Part shown: piece by piece, positions 45,794-57,633 of the stretch
How positions within the stretch are numbered: the first letter of the stretch is position 1
How the letters are laid out: every line of letters begins with the position of its first letter
Assembly: GCA_963969345.1 (NCBI GenBank)
Contig: OZ017769.1
Coordinates: 7,195,725-7,259,724, forward strand
Source of the DNA: Turbatrix aceti
Lineage: Eukaryota > Nematoda > Chromadorea > Rhabditida > Panagrolaimidae
Reading direction: 5' to 3'
DNA length: 64,000 bases
Notes under the pieces: model-generated
What the model was told of the DNA's origin: nothing
The model's database searches: none
Seen by the model: the letters and a program-made list of their open reading frames with translations, nothing else
Program-made: the position numbers and the translations under genes

Positions 45794-46781
45794 TTAATAG
45801 CCGGGGGCAGTGCGGGGAGGAGGGCAGTGGTCGCAAGCTCCACCGGCGCCAGACTCTCCGTCGGCACCAGCTTCGCCGTTGGCTCCAGGGGCACCGGGAG
45901 CACCATCTTGACCGGGGGGACCAGCGGGGCCGGGGGGACCAGCGGGGCCGGGGTTGCCGTTGCCAGCGCCGGGGCCAGGGGGACCGGGGGGTCCGTCGGG
46001 TCCAGGGGGGCCGGGAGGACCAGCGGGGCCGGGAACGTCGTTGACGACACCGGGAGCACCGGGGGCACCAGGCTGACCGTCGGGACCAGGGGTACCGGGA
46101 GGACCGGGAGGACCAGCGGGGCCGGGGGGACCCTTGGCTCCAGCATCGGCAGCGGGACCGGGGGCACCATCGGGACCGGGCGGGCCGGGAGGACCAGCGT
46201 TGCCAGCGGGACCAGCGGGAGCGTCGGGGCATTCGAAGCACCAGTCGTTGAAGGCAGCAGGAGCAGCAGGAGCGGGGCCGGGAGCGCCATCGTTGCCGGG
46301 GGCACCGGGGGCACCATCCTGACCGGGCGGGCCATCGGGACCGGGGGGACCAGGGGGACCGGCAGGAGAGACGCCGCAACCGCAGCATCCGCCGCCGCCG
46401 CCGGACGAGAAGGAGTCGACTCCCTCGCTGGCTCCGTAGCCGGCCTGACGGGCGACACGGGGGTTCAGTTTGCCGAGAACCTGAAAAACAAATCATGCAT
46501 GACTGACTGAAAAAATATCAAACGGCTTATGTACGTACCTGAGTGCGGGTGACCTCGCGCCAGATGTTGCCAGAGCGGGATTTGCAGAAGTCGACTTCAT
46601 TCTGCATAACGGACTGCATGTGCTGCATGTGGTTGTACAGCATAGGGACCGAGATCACGCAGACGAGCGTGGCAATGGTGGAAAGCGCCACGCCGAAGAA
46701 GGCGATGGTGCGGAGGCCTTCTGCCTCGTGCTGGCGGGTTTTGACGTCGGAACCGTCCATTCTATCGTAGTTGACTGACAT
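45794..46781 (-). CDS. Cuticle collagen 1 of the cluster
   Basis: Exons 46539..46781 and 45794..46480; 309 residues. A secreted structural protein of the nematode cuticle. Exon 1 encodes the nematode cuticle collagen N-domain with one membrane-spanning signal anchor ([20 protein letters not shown]). A RxxR processing site (NPRVARQAG) follows in exon 2. Then CCGCG, a Gly-X-Y block broken by [12 protein letters not shown], a second long Gly-X-Y block, and the ending [13 protein letters not shown]. The start may be Met8 (MDGSDVK at 46760), which aligns with the starts of its two paralogues. TATA box and short 5'UTR precede it. Exon 2's first 240 bp is nearly identical to collagen 3. Confidence 0.95.
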
Positions 46782-46844
46782 GAGGAGGGCAGATTCACAA
46801 CAAAGCGTGTGATTCCGTCTCTGGCTTATCCGCAGGTGAGCCGA

Positions 46845-46854
46845 CTTTTATATA
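46845..46854 (-). promoter_or_regulatory. TATA box of collagen 1
   Basis: TATATAAAAG on the minus strand, about 65-75 bp before the ATG. Confidence 0.7.
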
Positions 46855-48114
46855 CTTCGGCACTGGGAGGCGGGTTGCTGACATACATGGGTAGATGTAC
46901 CGGGAAACACAAACCAGTTTCGCTCGCGCAGTTAGTTTTTTTGGGGGGAAACAAACTGCTTAGATGGATAGAGCTCCGGCGTCAAAAAAGTGCATGCAAC
47001 TAGTACCGCTAAACCATCTCTTATCACGTCTCGCATGTTTGATCGCTCCACGGGAAAGGATGGCTTTGTACGTGGGCGAGCAGGCTCGACGGCGGATAAC
47101 GGTCCAGACGGATCTTTTTTGCTTTCCGTGTCTGCGTTGCGCTTTGAGTCGAAGCTGTTTCTCTTTTTCTCTCTTCGCTCGAATTACTTCCTTCTTCTCC
47201 GTCGTCTCACCTTGCCGCCGATTATTGTTTGTTGCAAAGTCGGTCGTTTGCTGTTGTGTCTCATTTATTTATTACGCCCTAGACACGGGTTCAGCAGACC
47301 ATCACGGGGGCCATGTCAGGCGCCGTAAAAGTCAGTGGAACGCTTCGCAGGTTGTCACAAGTTGTCGGAATGCTTTCCCCGGTTTTTCCCGGCATCCATC
47401 CCGAGCACCACACCAGCAACATAGATTTTTTTTCCGACAATCTCTCATCAGTGCGCAAGCAGGCAGGCAGCATCCGGTTTTGTTTTCACAGGTTTAGCGT
47501 ATATCTTGTTTTTTTTGGATGGGAGCACGACGAATTGTATGTATGTGTCTTACGAATCCACACGACCCGCGTGGCTGTTGGGGCTGGTGGGGGTGGTGTG
47601 ATAGCAACAAAAGTGCATTTATAATGAGTCAGAAAAAAGCGTTGAGCTTGATTACGCTACACCATAATCGAAAAATTGACAGATGGAATTAATTGGCTTC
47701 AGGCAATCCAATCGACAATTTCTTCGTTTTTGCGTTTTGCCCAAGGAGCTACAGAACACCCCAGAAAGCCTGACGAATCAATTAGGATGAATCAATTGGG
47801 CAAAACGCTCGCTCGACGCAAATCACTGCGCGCGCGCGCGCACGATTTGGGCTTGATTGAATTTCTTTTGAGGGTTTCAAACGACCGCGTCAATGACGTG
47901 CTTTTCCGCTCGCTGGCGTGCGCCGTAGACGTGTAGACCTTTTTTGTAGCATTCCAGCAATGCTCAAAACGAGATTTGGATACAAATACAAAAAGAAAAA
48001 CAGAAACAGGCAGCTTGTTTGTCAGCGTGGCTGATTTTACGGTCTCTGCTTTCGTCGCCCGTCAATGATCATCCTGCCCATAAAAAACAGTCAGTCAACG
48101 TGACCTGAACACGA
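46855..48114. other. Spacer between collagens 1 and 2
   Basis: No recognisable gene. Contains a 13-bp perfect inverted repeat, GCGTTTTGCCCAA at 47732-47744 with its complement at 47796-47808, and a GC dinucleotide run near 47828. Confidence 0.5.
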
Positions 48115-48120
48115 TTTATT
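48115..48120 (-). terminator. Poly(A) signal of collagen 2
   Basis: AATAAA on the minus strand, about 212 bp past the stop. Confidence 0.5.
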
Positions 48121-48331
48121 CTTTGCTGATTAATGCAACGACAAGATCTTGAGCAGAACACGGCAAGCGCCACAGTAGCCCGCGCACCTCGGCGTGCCTT
48201 CACTGACGACATTCGTCTTTTCGGAAAAAAAACGCGCCGCCACGAGCGATACATACAAAAAGTGAAGGATACGAAGAAGAAAGCGGTCGTCGATATCGAC
48301 ACCGATACGGTGGCTGCTAGAGGAGGATGAC

Positions 48332-49287
48332 TTAATAGCCAGGAGCCGTGCGGGGCGGAGGGCAGTGGTCGCAGGCACCGGGAGGACCGGACTCGCCGTC
48401 GGGACCGTTTTCGCCGTCGGAGCCATTCTTGCCATCGGAGCCGTTGTTGCCAGCGGGGCCGACGGGGCCTGCGGGACCTGCAGCACCGGGGTTTCCGTCG
48501 GAGCCAGCGGGGCCGGGGGGACCAGGAGGACCGTCGGGGCCGGAGGGGCCGGGAGGACCTGCGGGGGCGGGGACGTCGTTGACAACACCAGGAGCACCGG
48601 GAGCACCAGGCTGACCGGGAGCGCCGGGTTCGCCGGGAGGACCAGCGGGACCAACGGGGCCAGCGGGGCCCTTGACTCCATCGTCGCCAGCTGGACCAGC
48701 GGGTCCGTCGGGGCCAGCGGGGCCTGCGGGACCGGGGTTGCCAGCGGGACCTGCGGGGGCGTCGGGGCATTCGAAGCACCAGTCGTTGAATGCGGGGGGA
48801 GGGGTAGGGGTGGGGCCGTCGGGACCATCGTTGCCGGGAGCACCGGGGGTTCCGTCCTGGCCGGGGAGGCCGTCGGGGCCGGGGGGACCCTGAGGACCCT
48901 GGGGAGAGACACCGCAGCCGCAGCAGCCGCCAGCGGTAGCGACCGAGCTCTCGACAGCTTCGCTGATCCCGTAGCCGGCTTGACGCGCAACACGGGGGTT
49001 GAACTTGCCAAGAACCTAAGAACAAAAAAAATAAAATAACACATGCAATTGATAATGCTTACCTGAGTGCGGGTGACTTCGCGCCAGATGTTGCCAGAGC
49101 GGGACTTGCAGAAGTCAACTTCGTTCTGCATGACGGACTGCATGTGCTGCATGTAGTTGTACAGCATAGGGACCGAGATCACGCAGACGAGCGTGGCAAT
49201 GGTGGAAAGCGCCACGCCGAAGAAGGCGATGGTGCGGAGGCCTTCTGCCTCGTGCTGGCGAGTTTTAACATCGGAAGAGCCGTCCAT
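48332..49287 (-). CDS. Cuticle collagen 2 of the cluster
   Basis: Exons 49063..49287 and 48332..49015; 302 residues, starting [16 protein letters not shown]. Same architecture as its neighbours: signal anchor, RVARQ cleavage site, [14 protein letters not shown] break, Gly-X-Y blocks and the [13 protein letters not shown] end. Exon 1 is almost the same as in the other two. The Gly-X-Y part is clearly diverged: more Asp/Asn/Ser ([15 protein letters not shown]) and fewer Gly-Pro-Pro triplets. The intron is 47 bp at the conserved position after VTRTQ. Confidence 0.95.
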
Positions 49288-49375
49288 TTTGTCGTAGATA
49301 GTGGACGCGAGGGAGGAAGTACAACCTGTGGGGTCTCTTCTTTTCTCTCACTTTCTGGGCGAGGTGATATTCAGA

Positions 49376-49383
49376 CTTATATA
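49376..49383 (-). promoter_or_regulatory. TATA box of collagen 2
   Basis: TATATAAG on the minus strand, about 90 bp before the ATG. Confidence 0.65.
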
Positions 49384-50844
49384 CGCTGAGATCCACAAGC
49401 GTTTTCATTGGCAACAAGGGGCGGAGGGTCTTATTGGCAGCCACCGGGATCCCAAAAACCGGTTAGCACGCGTCCTTGTCTTTTGCCTCGTTTTTTTTTC
49501 TAAACGTGCGTGAGGCATTTGGGCGGGCGGCGATCGCTCCGAAATGAAACATTGGCGGCGAGCGGTCAAGCAAACAACAAGTGTGATTACCCAAAAAAAG
49601 ACAGATGACGCATTGCTCGGGATGGATGGATGTTTGTTCCGTGTTCCTCCGTTCATCCAGGATAGACTACAAGGGCTCTCTTCGAACGGCCTCACAATGG
49701 CACTCACGGCGCGAGGCGCTTTGAGGTGGATGACCAAAACACATGTCCGGTTTGAACGCCGCAATTTTCCAGGTTTTGCAACGAACATTGTTCTTCAAGG
49801 GCGTCGATTAACGGCTCTCAAACCGGCGACCAGAGGATCGTAAATTAAACGGAGACGTTGTCGTGAAATCATGTTTTGTTAGAAATAATTAAAATACCCC
49901 ACAATTATGTCCTCCGTTGCCTCACGTTGACGCCAACCTTGCAGAAAACTGTCTCCTGTCTGTAACATCTTTTTTTGTATTTTTAAAGGATTTTGGTTTT
50001 TAAAATCCTTCTCTGTCTGTCTGAATCCAATTTGAAATGGCAGGCTTGTGAAAACGTCGGGTGTAATTCCTGTCAAAACTGGAAAAGGTGAAAAACTCAG
50101 GTGTAGGCGCGCGATTGCAAATCGAATTGATCACTGCCAAAGATGCAGACGCGGACGCGTGTCCTCAGGGCATAGCCAATAGACGGACGCCGCGCACGCC
50201 AGCCAGAAGACAGACACAGCCTGTTTTCATTTTTCGATGGGCCCGGTCAACCCGGCCTTGAAAAAAAGGCTCTTCGCTTTGCCGAAAGTGATTACGGCGG
50301 CGGCGGCGACGGCTTCAAGGCCAAATCCCTCTGCCGGGCACAACGGCGCCCGGCAGGCTTGCAGCAGGAGACCGGTCGCTGATCAGCTAGCCGCGGCGGC
50401 GGCTTCTGATTGACCCCTTCGTTTGCTATCGATTACGCGGTTGCATAACTCGTTGGCAGGCGTATGCACGAGCGCCTTGGGGCAAACCAGTTGCTGTCCT
50501 CGCAGGCGCTGCTGCTGCGCTGCGTAGTATTGTTTCATCGTCACTGAACCGTTTGAAACACCGTGCGCACAGCGGGTAAGACCGGTAGTTGGTCACAGCG
50601 CGCGACGTAAAAGGAGGCAAACAAACATGCTCATTGCTGCATTCACTGTTTTTTATCGGCGAAGTCGTTTAGCCGCCAGGGAAGGAAGGAATTTTGCAGG
50701 GGTGCGCATTTGTCTTCCGCGATGTGAAACACGTCACCCCGAGTTCCGGGAGCTCCCTGGGGCTCTATTGGGGACTCGAAAACGTGTTGTTGCGAAAATA
50801 ATCAGTACAAAAAAAGCCACATTGAGTCAAATAAATGCCTGAGA
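49384..50844. other. Spacer between collagens 2 and 3
   Basis: No recognisable gene on either strand; short ORFs such as 49879-50076 (minus) have no domain I know. Confidence 0.5.
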
Positions 50845-50850
50845 TTTATT
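50845..50850 (-). terminator. Poly(A) signal of collagen 3
   Basis: AATAAA on the minus strand, about 153 bp past the stop. Confidence 0.55.
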
Positions 50851-51002
50851 TATAAAGACGGAAGCGAAGCCGTGAACATTCAACCAGAGGATGTAAAAGA
50901 GACACGCTACTTGACACCAAGAGCCACCGCGCAAGAGCGGCAGCCCACGGCGGAAAACTAACGGAGATGCCAAGGGGAATGAAACGACCTGCTTTGCGTG
51001 GT

Positions 51003-51958
51003 TTAATAGCCAGGGGCAGTGCGGGGAGGAGGGCAGTGGTCGCAAGCTCCACCGGCGCCAGATTCTCCGTCGGCACCAGCTTCGCCGTTGGCTCCAGGAG
51101 CACCGGGAGCACCAGCCTGGCCAGGGGGACCAGCGGGGCCGGGGGGACCAGCAGGGCCGGGGTTGCCGTTGCCAGCGCCGGGGCCAGGGGGACCGGGGGG
51201 TCCGTCGGGTCCAGGGGGGCCGGGGGGACCAGCGGGGCCGGGAACGTCCTTGACGACACCAGGGGCACCAGGAGCACCGGGCTGACCGTTGGGGCCGGGG
51301 GTACCGGGAGGACCGGGGGGACCAGCGGGGCCGGGGGGACCACGAGCGCCACCGTCGGCAGCGGGGCCAGGGGCACCAAGGGGACCGGGCGGGCCGGGAG
51401 GACCAGCGTTGCCAGCGGGACCAGCGGGAGCGTCGGGGCATTCGAAGCACCAGTCGTTGAAGGCAGCAGGAGCAGCAGGAGCGGGGCCGGGAGCGCCATC
51501 GTTGCCGGGGGCACCGGGGGCACCATCCTGACCGGGCGGGCCATCGGGACCGGGGGGACCAGGGGGACCGGCAGGAGAGACGCCGCAACCGCAGCATCCG
51601 CCGCCGCCGCCGGACGAGAAGGAGTCGACTCCCTCGCTGGCTCCGTAGCCGGCCTGACGGGCGACACGGGGGTTGAATTTGCCGAGAACCTGAAAAAGAA
51701 GAGGGTCAGTAGGCATAAGAGTGACGAGGAGTGCCGTCGTACCTGAGTGCGGGTGACCTCGCGCCAGATGTTTCCGGAGCGCGACTTGCAGAAGTCAACT
51801 TCGTTCTGCATGACGGACTGCATGTGCTGCATGTAGTTGTACAGCATAGGGACCGAGATCACGCAAACGAGCGTGGCAATGGTGGAAAGTGCCACGCCGA
51901 AGAAGGCGATGGTACGAAGGCCTTCCGCCTCGTGCTGACGAGTTTTGGTATCCTCCAT
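51003..51958 (-). CDS. Cuticle collagen 3 of the cluster
   Basis: Exons 51743..51958 and 51003..51689; 300 residues, starting [14 protein letters not shown]. Signal anchor, RVARQ processing site, [14 protein letters not shown] break, uninterrupted Gly-X-Y blocks and [13 protein letters not shown] end, as in collagen 1. A TTTTCAG/GT acceptor sits only 2 nt before the ATG and the TATA box is 89-100 bp upstream, which fits an outron removed by spliced-leader addition. An in-frame upstream ATG at 52045 would lie in that outron and is rejected. Confidence 0.95.
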
Positions 51959-51960
51959 AC

Positions 51961-51967
51961 CTGAAAA
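51961..51967 (-). promoter_or_regulatory. Spliced-leader acceptor of collagen 3
   Basis: GTTTTCAG on the minus strand, followed by GTATGG with the start codon. Confidence 0.6.
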
Positions 51968-52046
51968 CAAGCAAATGAGAAGAGCTAAGAAGGCACAAAG
52001 CCACGCGGCAAGACGCAAAACTGATGCTGAACCTCTTAGGGGCACG

Positions 52047-52058
52047 GCTTTTATACCA
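52047..52058 (-). promoter_or_regulatory. TATA box of collagen 3
   Basis: GGTATAAAAGCC on the minus strand. Confidence 0.7.
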
Positions 52059-53042
52059 ACCCCATATTTGGTACGAGAAGGCTTGTAGCAACGACACAGT
52101 CGGTAGGGCGGGCCTCAGGGTTATGCCGATTTCTGCCAGAAACCGGTTGTTTGTCCCCTGGAGAGGCAAGTAACTGTAGCAGAGTGTAACTTCCTGGTCG
52201 GCCCTGCGGCGGAGGTCGGTGCGCCCGTCGTGTCGTCGTCGATCACCGGCGACGAACCAGGTGGAACGGCCTAGGTGCGCCGGCTTCTACGCAGCGTCGT
52301 CGGGCACTGCTCTCTCCTTTCCCGGCGGCGTTCGTGTTTGTATGTACATCCGCCCTTCATTTATGATTTGTACGGTCTCTGTGATGCAAGCAAGCTCTGC
52401 AGCTAGGCGTAACGACCGGTCTTCTTCCTTCTGATGCGTGGGGTGATCCCATCAGAGGCATCAAGGACGACGTGCGACCACGCACACCTGTGGCGCGCAC
52501 TTCTGACCGCGGCCAAGCGTAAACGGTTTCTTCCAGGCTTTAGCCATACGAAACAAACGTGTTTGTCGCTAATGCACTTCCACTTCCTTCCTTCTTTTTT
52601 GTGCTGACGTACGTACGTACACCCAATAAAGTCGAGCCGGTTTTGATCGCATCGTCACAGATCCTCCTGTTTTTTAGCCAGTCGTTAATTACAAAAAAAA
52701 GGAATAAGCAAATTCTCTCTTTCTTTCTCTCGTTTTTTTTTACAATTGTTTTTTTTGTGTTCATCGCAACAGCAAGAAACAGCAGAAATAGCAAGAGCAA
52801 CGGGGTAATTAATTGATTATCGCCGACGACGGTCACCGCCGCGCCATTCCCAGCGACCCGCTCGTTCCACCTGCATTCCTGCCGTGTCCAAGAATGACAA
52901 AGACGCCCGTCGTGTCGTCGTCGGTCGTCAACACACCTTTGTTTACGGGCCGGGCACCCCGGTCGCGGGAGTGGAACGAACGAGGCCCGCATCCATCGTC
53001 CGACCCCTCCAGTTCCACTCTGGCCCCATGTCAAGTGCGTGT
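52059..53042. other. Spacer between collagen 3 and PIGM
   Basis: No gene recognised. Contains a (GTAC)n run near 52609-52620. The collagen 3 promoter and PIGM 3'UTR probably lie here. Confidence 0.5.
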
Positions 53043-55324
53043 TCATTCCGACTTGACCCGATACTGACTAGAAAGAGGGGGAGAACGATAACGATAGTCG
53101 CCGATGAGAGAAACCATGATGCCGACGTTCGTGATCAAAAAGAGAAGCGAGGCAGCAAAAATGGCAGCGAACGTATTCCAGGCTTGGAACTCGAGTAGGT
53201 ACGCGGCGAGCAACCAGAGCCCCTGGGCACCCAGCCAGACGGCAAAGAGCTTCACAGCCTTCGTTGCTGACGTCTGAAAGAATCCGGGTGTCTTTGAAAT
53301 CGACAAAAAGCATTTGAAACCAACCGTGAGCGAAGAAGCGATGAGCGGAGTGAAAATGAGGTACCAGACAAAATATTGGCTCGTGCAAACTTTGTTGAAA
53401 CTAACGAAAGCGTAGGTGGTCAGGAACCAGCAGAATTCGAGATCCCCGCCAAATCTGGAGAGATATGGATTATTAGGGCCCTTGCAAAGGTTGGTGAACT
53501 CACTTGAAGGCAAAAACAACGACGGCCACGAGTTGAGGCACGAAAGCGCCCAGGGAAATGACCTGGGTCAGCCAGGCATCGTCCGAAGCCAGGTACAGCG
53601 GGTAGAAGTACGCAGAAAAGTTATGCCGAATGTCGTGGCGAGAGAAGTGATACAGTAGGAACTCATAGAGGCACTTGTAGCCGTATAGCTCGTAGGCAAC
53701 GGCTACCACGGCCGCGAAGCATGTTAACGATACCTGAAAATACAGTAATCTTGTTTGAATGCTTCAAAACATTTTTCGTGCCATTGCGCTGCATCGCGTC
53801 TACCGTAACTATGCCGTAATAACAGTTATCACGTCTTGTTGGATTGATATGCGCTAACCGACCGCGATCGCGATCTTTGCCTTGCGCCTGCATGCATTGA
53901 ATTTCGTCTGTGCATTACAGCGGAATAAATAAAAAAAGTTATAAAGTAACATAACTTGTTGTTAACTTCCTTCTTCACCGACGACGACGATCCTATCTTT
54001 AAACCCGATGTCGTACATCAAACCCGACGCGCATTCATTCTTTGCACTCTTTCCGCCGCAGAAACCCCACAAATCAGTATTGCAAAAGACAAAAAGACAA
54101 AAAAAAACGACGACGACGATCGCGATCGTCAACACCAGGTAACAAACAGTTGCCAGGGACGTGCGACGATGCGGGTAGGCATTCAAGGACGCCAAAGAGC
54201 CAAATAAACAAATAAAAAATAGCCAGTTGTGTTTTCGTGGCATCCAGCAAAAAAACCTGCTTTTTTTACAGCTTTTCGTACGTCGTGTTCGTTCACAACA
54301 AAAAATCTTCCCAGAAAAAAAATCCCAGTTAAATGTTCGTGATCTTATCGCCTGCCTTAATCCGCGTTTGGAGCTGTCGGAATTTTCAAAAAGCTAACAA
54401 CTTTTAACACATCCAAAAAAGGTGTTCGGGCGAGTTTTTAAGTCATCAAACACCAAAAAAGGCTTTCCCGCTGAAAAAAATCATAAAAATAAAAAAACTC
54501 ACGATTGCAAAGACGAATCCCCGCCAATTGGTCAGAAATCGGTAAATGAGGTCCTTAAAAGAGGAAAAAGGAGCCGGCGACTCGCGCCAGAGGAGGTAGA
54601 GAAAAATAGATGGCAGGTAGATGACTGGATAAATTCGGAGATGGACAGCACCAAGTCCGTGGATGACCGCTGCCAGGAACCACCGCCCGGAGCCCAGGGC
54701 ATCCAGCGTGCCGAGAACGGCAAGGGACACGAGGGAATCCGCGTTTCCCCGCGCGGAAATGACCGCGGTCAGTGGGTTGAAGAGCCACAGAGCGTAGACG
54801 TCCGCCAGGCCTTCGTCGGGGTCCCGGCGTCGTTTGAGCCGGATGAGGAGCCATCCCACGACGATATCCGCCACGCAGAAGAGTACTTTGCCAAAGTCAG
54901 GCCACCATCGCACGGGGACGAGCAGCCAGGCGAGAAAAGGTGTGTACCGGTAAGTTGTGCGGTCGAAGGGTGATCGACCGTGTGAGACGTGAACCGCGGC
55001 GTCTGAGAACACCTTGTAGTCGATGTCTGTGAAGTTTACCTGCAAAAAATCACTGAGGTCATTCGGGTGTGAAAAAATACTCAAAATGCCAAAAAAAGGA
55101 CGTCCAACACCCCTCCAAAATGCCAAAATTGACTTTCCCAGGCGCAACTCCCAAATTGAATCCCAATAATCGCCTTGCGCTAACCCGCTGTCAAAAACCG
55201 TAATACCACTCACATGAAAGTAATAATCGTGAATCTGGGCGTAGAATACAAAAGCAAGCCGCAGCGAAAAAGCGGCACCGAGTACCTTGACTTCGTCCCA
55301 CGATAACGAACGCCTCCCACCCAT
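53043..55324 (-). CDS. PIGM: GPI mannosyltransferase 1 (PIG-M)
   Basis: Exons 55214..55324, 54503..55039, 53504..53733, 53043..53454; 429 residues, close to the usual length. It adds the first mannose (alpha-1,4) to the GPI-anchor precursor in the ER lumen. N-terminal transmembrane helix (VKVLGAAFSLRLAFVFYA), then the lumenal DxD motif in FTDIDYKVFSDAA (about 42-44), the family block YRYTPFLAWLLVP, NPLTAVISARGNADS, HLRIYPVIYLP, HFSRHDIRHNFSAYFYPLYL, and FNKVCTSQYFVWY, with multiple membrane segments. Start 55324 (MGGRRSLSWDEV) gives the family-like N-terminus. Intron 1 (174 bp) is open in frame but must be removed to join FH to VNFTDID. Intron 2 is 769 bp. Head to head with RTCB. Confidence 0.95.
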
Positions 55325-55548
55325 GACAATCTTCAAGTCAAAGTTTCGAGAGTCGACGACGAGAGCAAATTGATTGACCGCAAGCCCGGAAACCCGAAGC
55401 AAGCTCTGACTGGCTCGAAGAAGAGGAAGCGGACGGGCAGCAGCTAACAAAGTCGAATGACTCGCCAAATTGCCTCCGCGGCGGTTCTCGACACGAAAAC
55501 TATCCCTTCGAGCTTTTGACTTTCAATGTTTACGTTCCTATTTATAAA
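55325..55548. promoter_or_regulatory. Bidirectional promoter between PIGM and RTCB
   Basis: 224 bp between divergent ATGs. A TTTATAAA directly before the RTCB ATG is too close to serve as its TATA box. Confidence 0.6.
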
Positions 55549-57540
55549 ATGCCGAGAACCTTTGAAGACGAGCTCCAGTTTATCGAACGAGTCTCTCCAT
55601 GGCAGTTCCGAATCAAGAAAGGCTTTGTGCCGAATATGAACGTAAGTCAGTGGTGATGGATTGAAAATTGGATGACTGGTTGTTGGTTTTTGCAGGTCGA
55701 AGGCAGGTTTTACGTCAACGCAAACCTCGAGACGCTCATGTTCGATGAACTCAAGCACGCTTGCAGTGGCGCGGTCGGCGGCTTTTTGCCTGCCGTGAAA
55801 CAGGTGGCGAACGTGGCCTCGCTTCCTGGCATCGTTGGTGTGAGTGGTTTTTATGAGTGCGCGCGTGTTGAAATATATTTTTTTGTTTTTCCTTCAGAAC
55901 TCGATCGGTCTTCCGGATATCCACAGCGGGTATGGCTTCGCCATTGGAAACATCGCAGCCTTCGACACATCGAACCCAGAATCCGTCGTCTCACCCGGAG
56001 GCGTCGGATTCGACATCAACTGTGGAGTGCGTCTAATCCGGACAAATCTCTCAGAAAAGGACGTCGCCCCTGTGAAAGAGGAACTCACGCAGAGCCTCTT
56101 TGACCACATCCCAGTCGGCGTGGGTTCCAGGGGAATCATTCCGATGACGGCGGCCGCCTTTGACGAATGCCTCGCCTACGGCATGGATTGGACACTCCGC
56201 GAGGGATACTCGTGGCCGGAGGACAAAGAGCACTGCGAGGAATTCGGCCGGATGCTCGCCGCCGATCCGGACAAGGTCTCGACGCGCGCCAAGAAACGGG
56301 GCCTGCCCCAGCTTGGCACTCTCGGCGCTGGAAACCACTACGGAGAGGTGCAGGTAGTCGACGAGATATTTGACCGCTTCGCCGCTGGTAAAATGGGCAT
56401 CGACCGTGTCGGACAGGTCGTCGTCATGCTGCACACGGGTTCCCGTGGCCTGGGTCATCAGGTCGCTACTGATTCTCTTGTCGAGATGGAGCGGGCTATG
56501 GCGCAGCAGGGCATCGCCCTTAACGATCGACAGCTCGCGTGCGCGAGAATCCACAGCACAGAGGGCCAGAATTATCTCAAAGCCATGGCTGCGGCTGCTA
56601 ATTTTGCCTGGATTAACAGGTCATGCATGACTTTTTGTGTCAGACAGGTGAGTCTAATGTTTAAAAATATTTTTGGCCTAAAAATGATTTTTTTGTCCTA
56701 AAATGGCAAAAAATGAAAAAAATATTGTTACACAGGTAAGAAGCTGAGAAATTGTGTGCAAAGATGGGAAACCAGACAAAAAGAACGGTTTTTATAGCGA
56801 AAATGTCGTAACTTGAAATGTTACTTTTGGCTACTGTCATTTCCATCGAAAAATGTTACGTTTTTGAATACGTTCTTTTTACGATATTTTTCTGGAAAAG
56901 TAACAAAAAAACGAGTTTTCTGAACATTATCGTTACTTCAATCATTACTTCTTCGGTTTCTGTCATTTATATCCCAAAGAAGTAACATTTTTTGATATGA
57001 ATGATCTTTCAGGCGTTTTCGCGCATCTTCAATTCCGCTCCCGACGATCTCGACATGCACGTGATCTACGACGTGAGCCACAATATTGCCAAGTTCGAGG
57101 AGCACTGGATGGACGGACGACCCCGCGAGCTCTGCGTTCATCGGAAGGGCTCAACCCGAGCCTTCGGACCTCACCACCCCCTGATTCCCGTCGACTACCA
57201 GCTGACCGGTCAGCCCGTGCTGATCGGCGGGTCCATGGGCACGTGCAGCTACGTGCTCACCGGCACGACGCAGGGCATGACGGAGACTTTCGGCACGACG
57301 TGCCACGGCGCGGGAAGGGCGATGTCGAGGTCCAAGTCACGGCGGCAGATGGGGTTCCAGGATGTGCTCGACAACCTCAAGCAGAAGGGCATTTCAATTC
57401 GAGTCGCGTCGCCCAAACTCGTCATGGAAGAGGCCCCCGAATCGTATAAAGACGTCACAGATGTCGTTGATACGTGCCACGCTGCCGGCATCAGTAATAA
57501 GGCTGTTCGACTGAGACCCATTGCTGTTATCAAGGGCTGA
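55549..57540 (+). CDS. rtcb-1: RNA-splicing ligase RtcB (tRNA ligase)
   Basis: Exons 55549..55641, 55696..55839, 55898..56647, 57013..57540; 504 residues, the normal animal length. GTP- and Mn-dependent ligase that joins tRNA exons after intron removal and ligates xbp-1 mRNA in the unfolded-protein response. Metal-site motifs: [12 protein letters not shown] (Cys about 122), [38 protein letters not shown]; and the guanylylated His about 427 in TTCHGAGRA. The ending [10 protein letters not shown] is canonical. Intron 3 (365 bp) is AT-rich with two diverged repeats. Head to head with PIGM; ETFA follows 607 bp downstream on the same strand. Confidence 0.97.
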
Positions 57541-57622
57541 TCTGGCCTATTATACTTCCCAATGTTTTTTATATCTACTTCGCATACGGTGTGTTGTTTG
57601 TTTTACGATGCTCAGATTTGAT

Positions 57623-57633
57623 AATAAAATAAA
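57623..57633 (+). terminator. Overlapping poly(A) signals of RTCB
   Basis: Two AATAAA motifs in AATAAAATAAA, about 83 bp after the stop. Confidence 0.7.

Noticed and set aside
45695..51746. Long plus-strand ORFs rich in Gly/Thr/Ser across the collagen genes
   Set aside because: They are antisense shadows of Gly-X-Y coding DNA; the minus frame has collagen domains, correct introns and stops.
55040..55213. Open reading frame through PIGM intron 1
   Set aside because: It has GT..AG ends and would insert 58 foreign residues just before the DxD motif.
55325..55468. Longer PIGM start at 55468
   Set aside because: The extra residues do not resemble the family N-terminus, and the ATG at 55324 gives the usual length.
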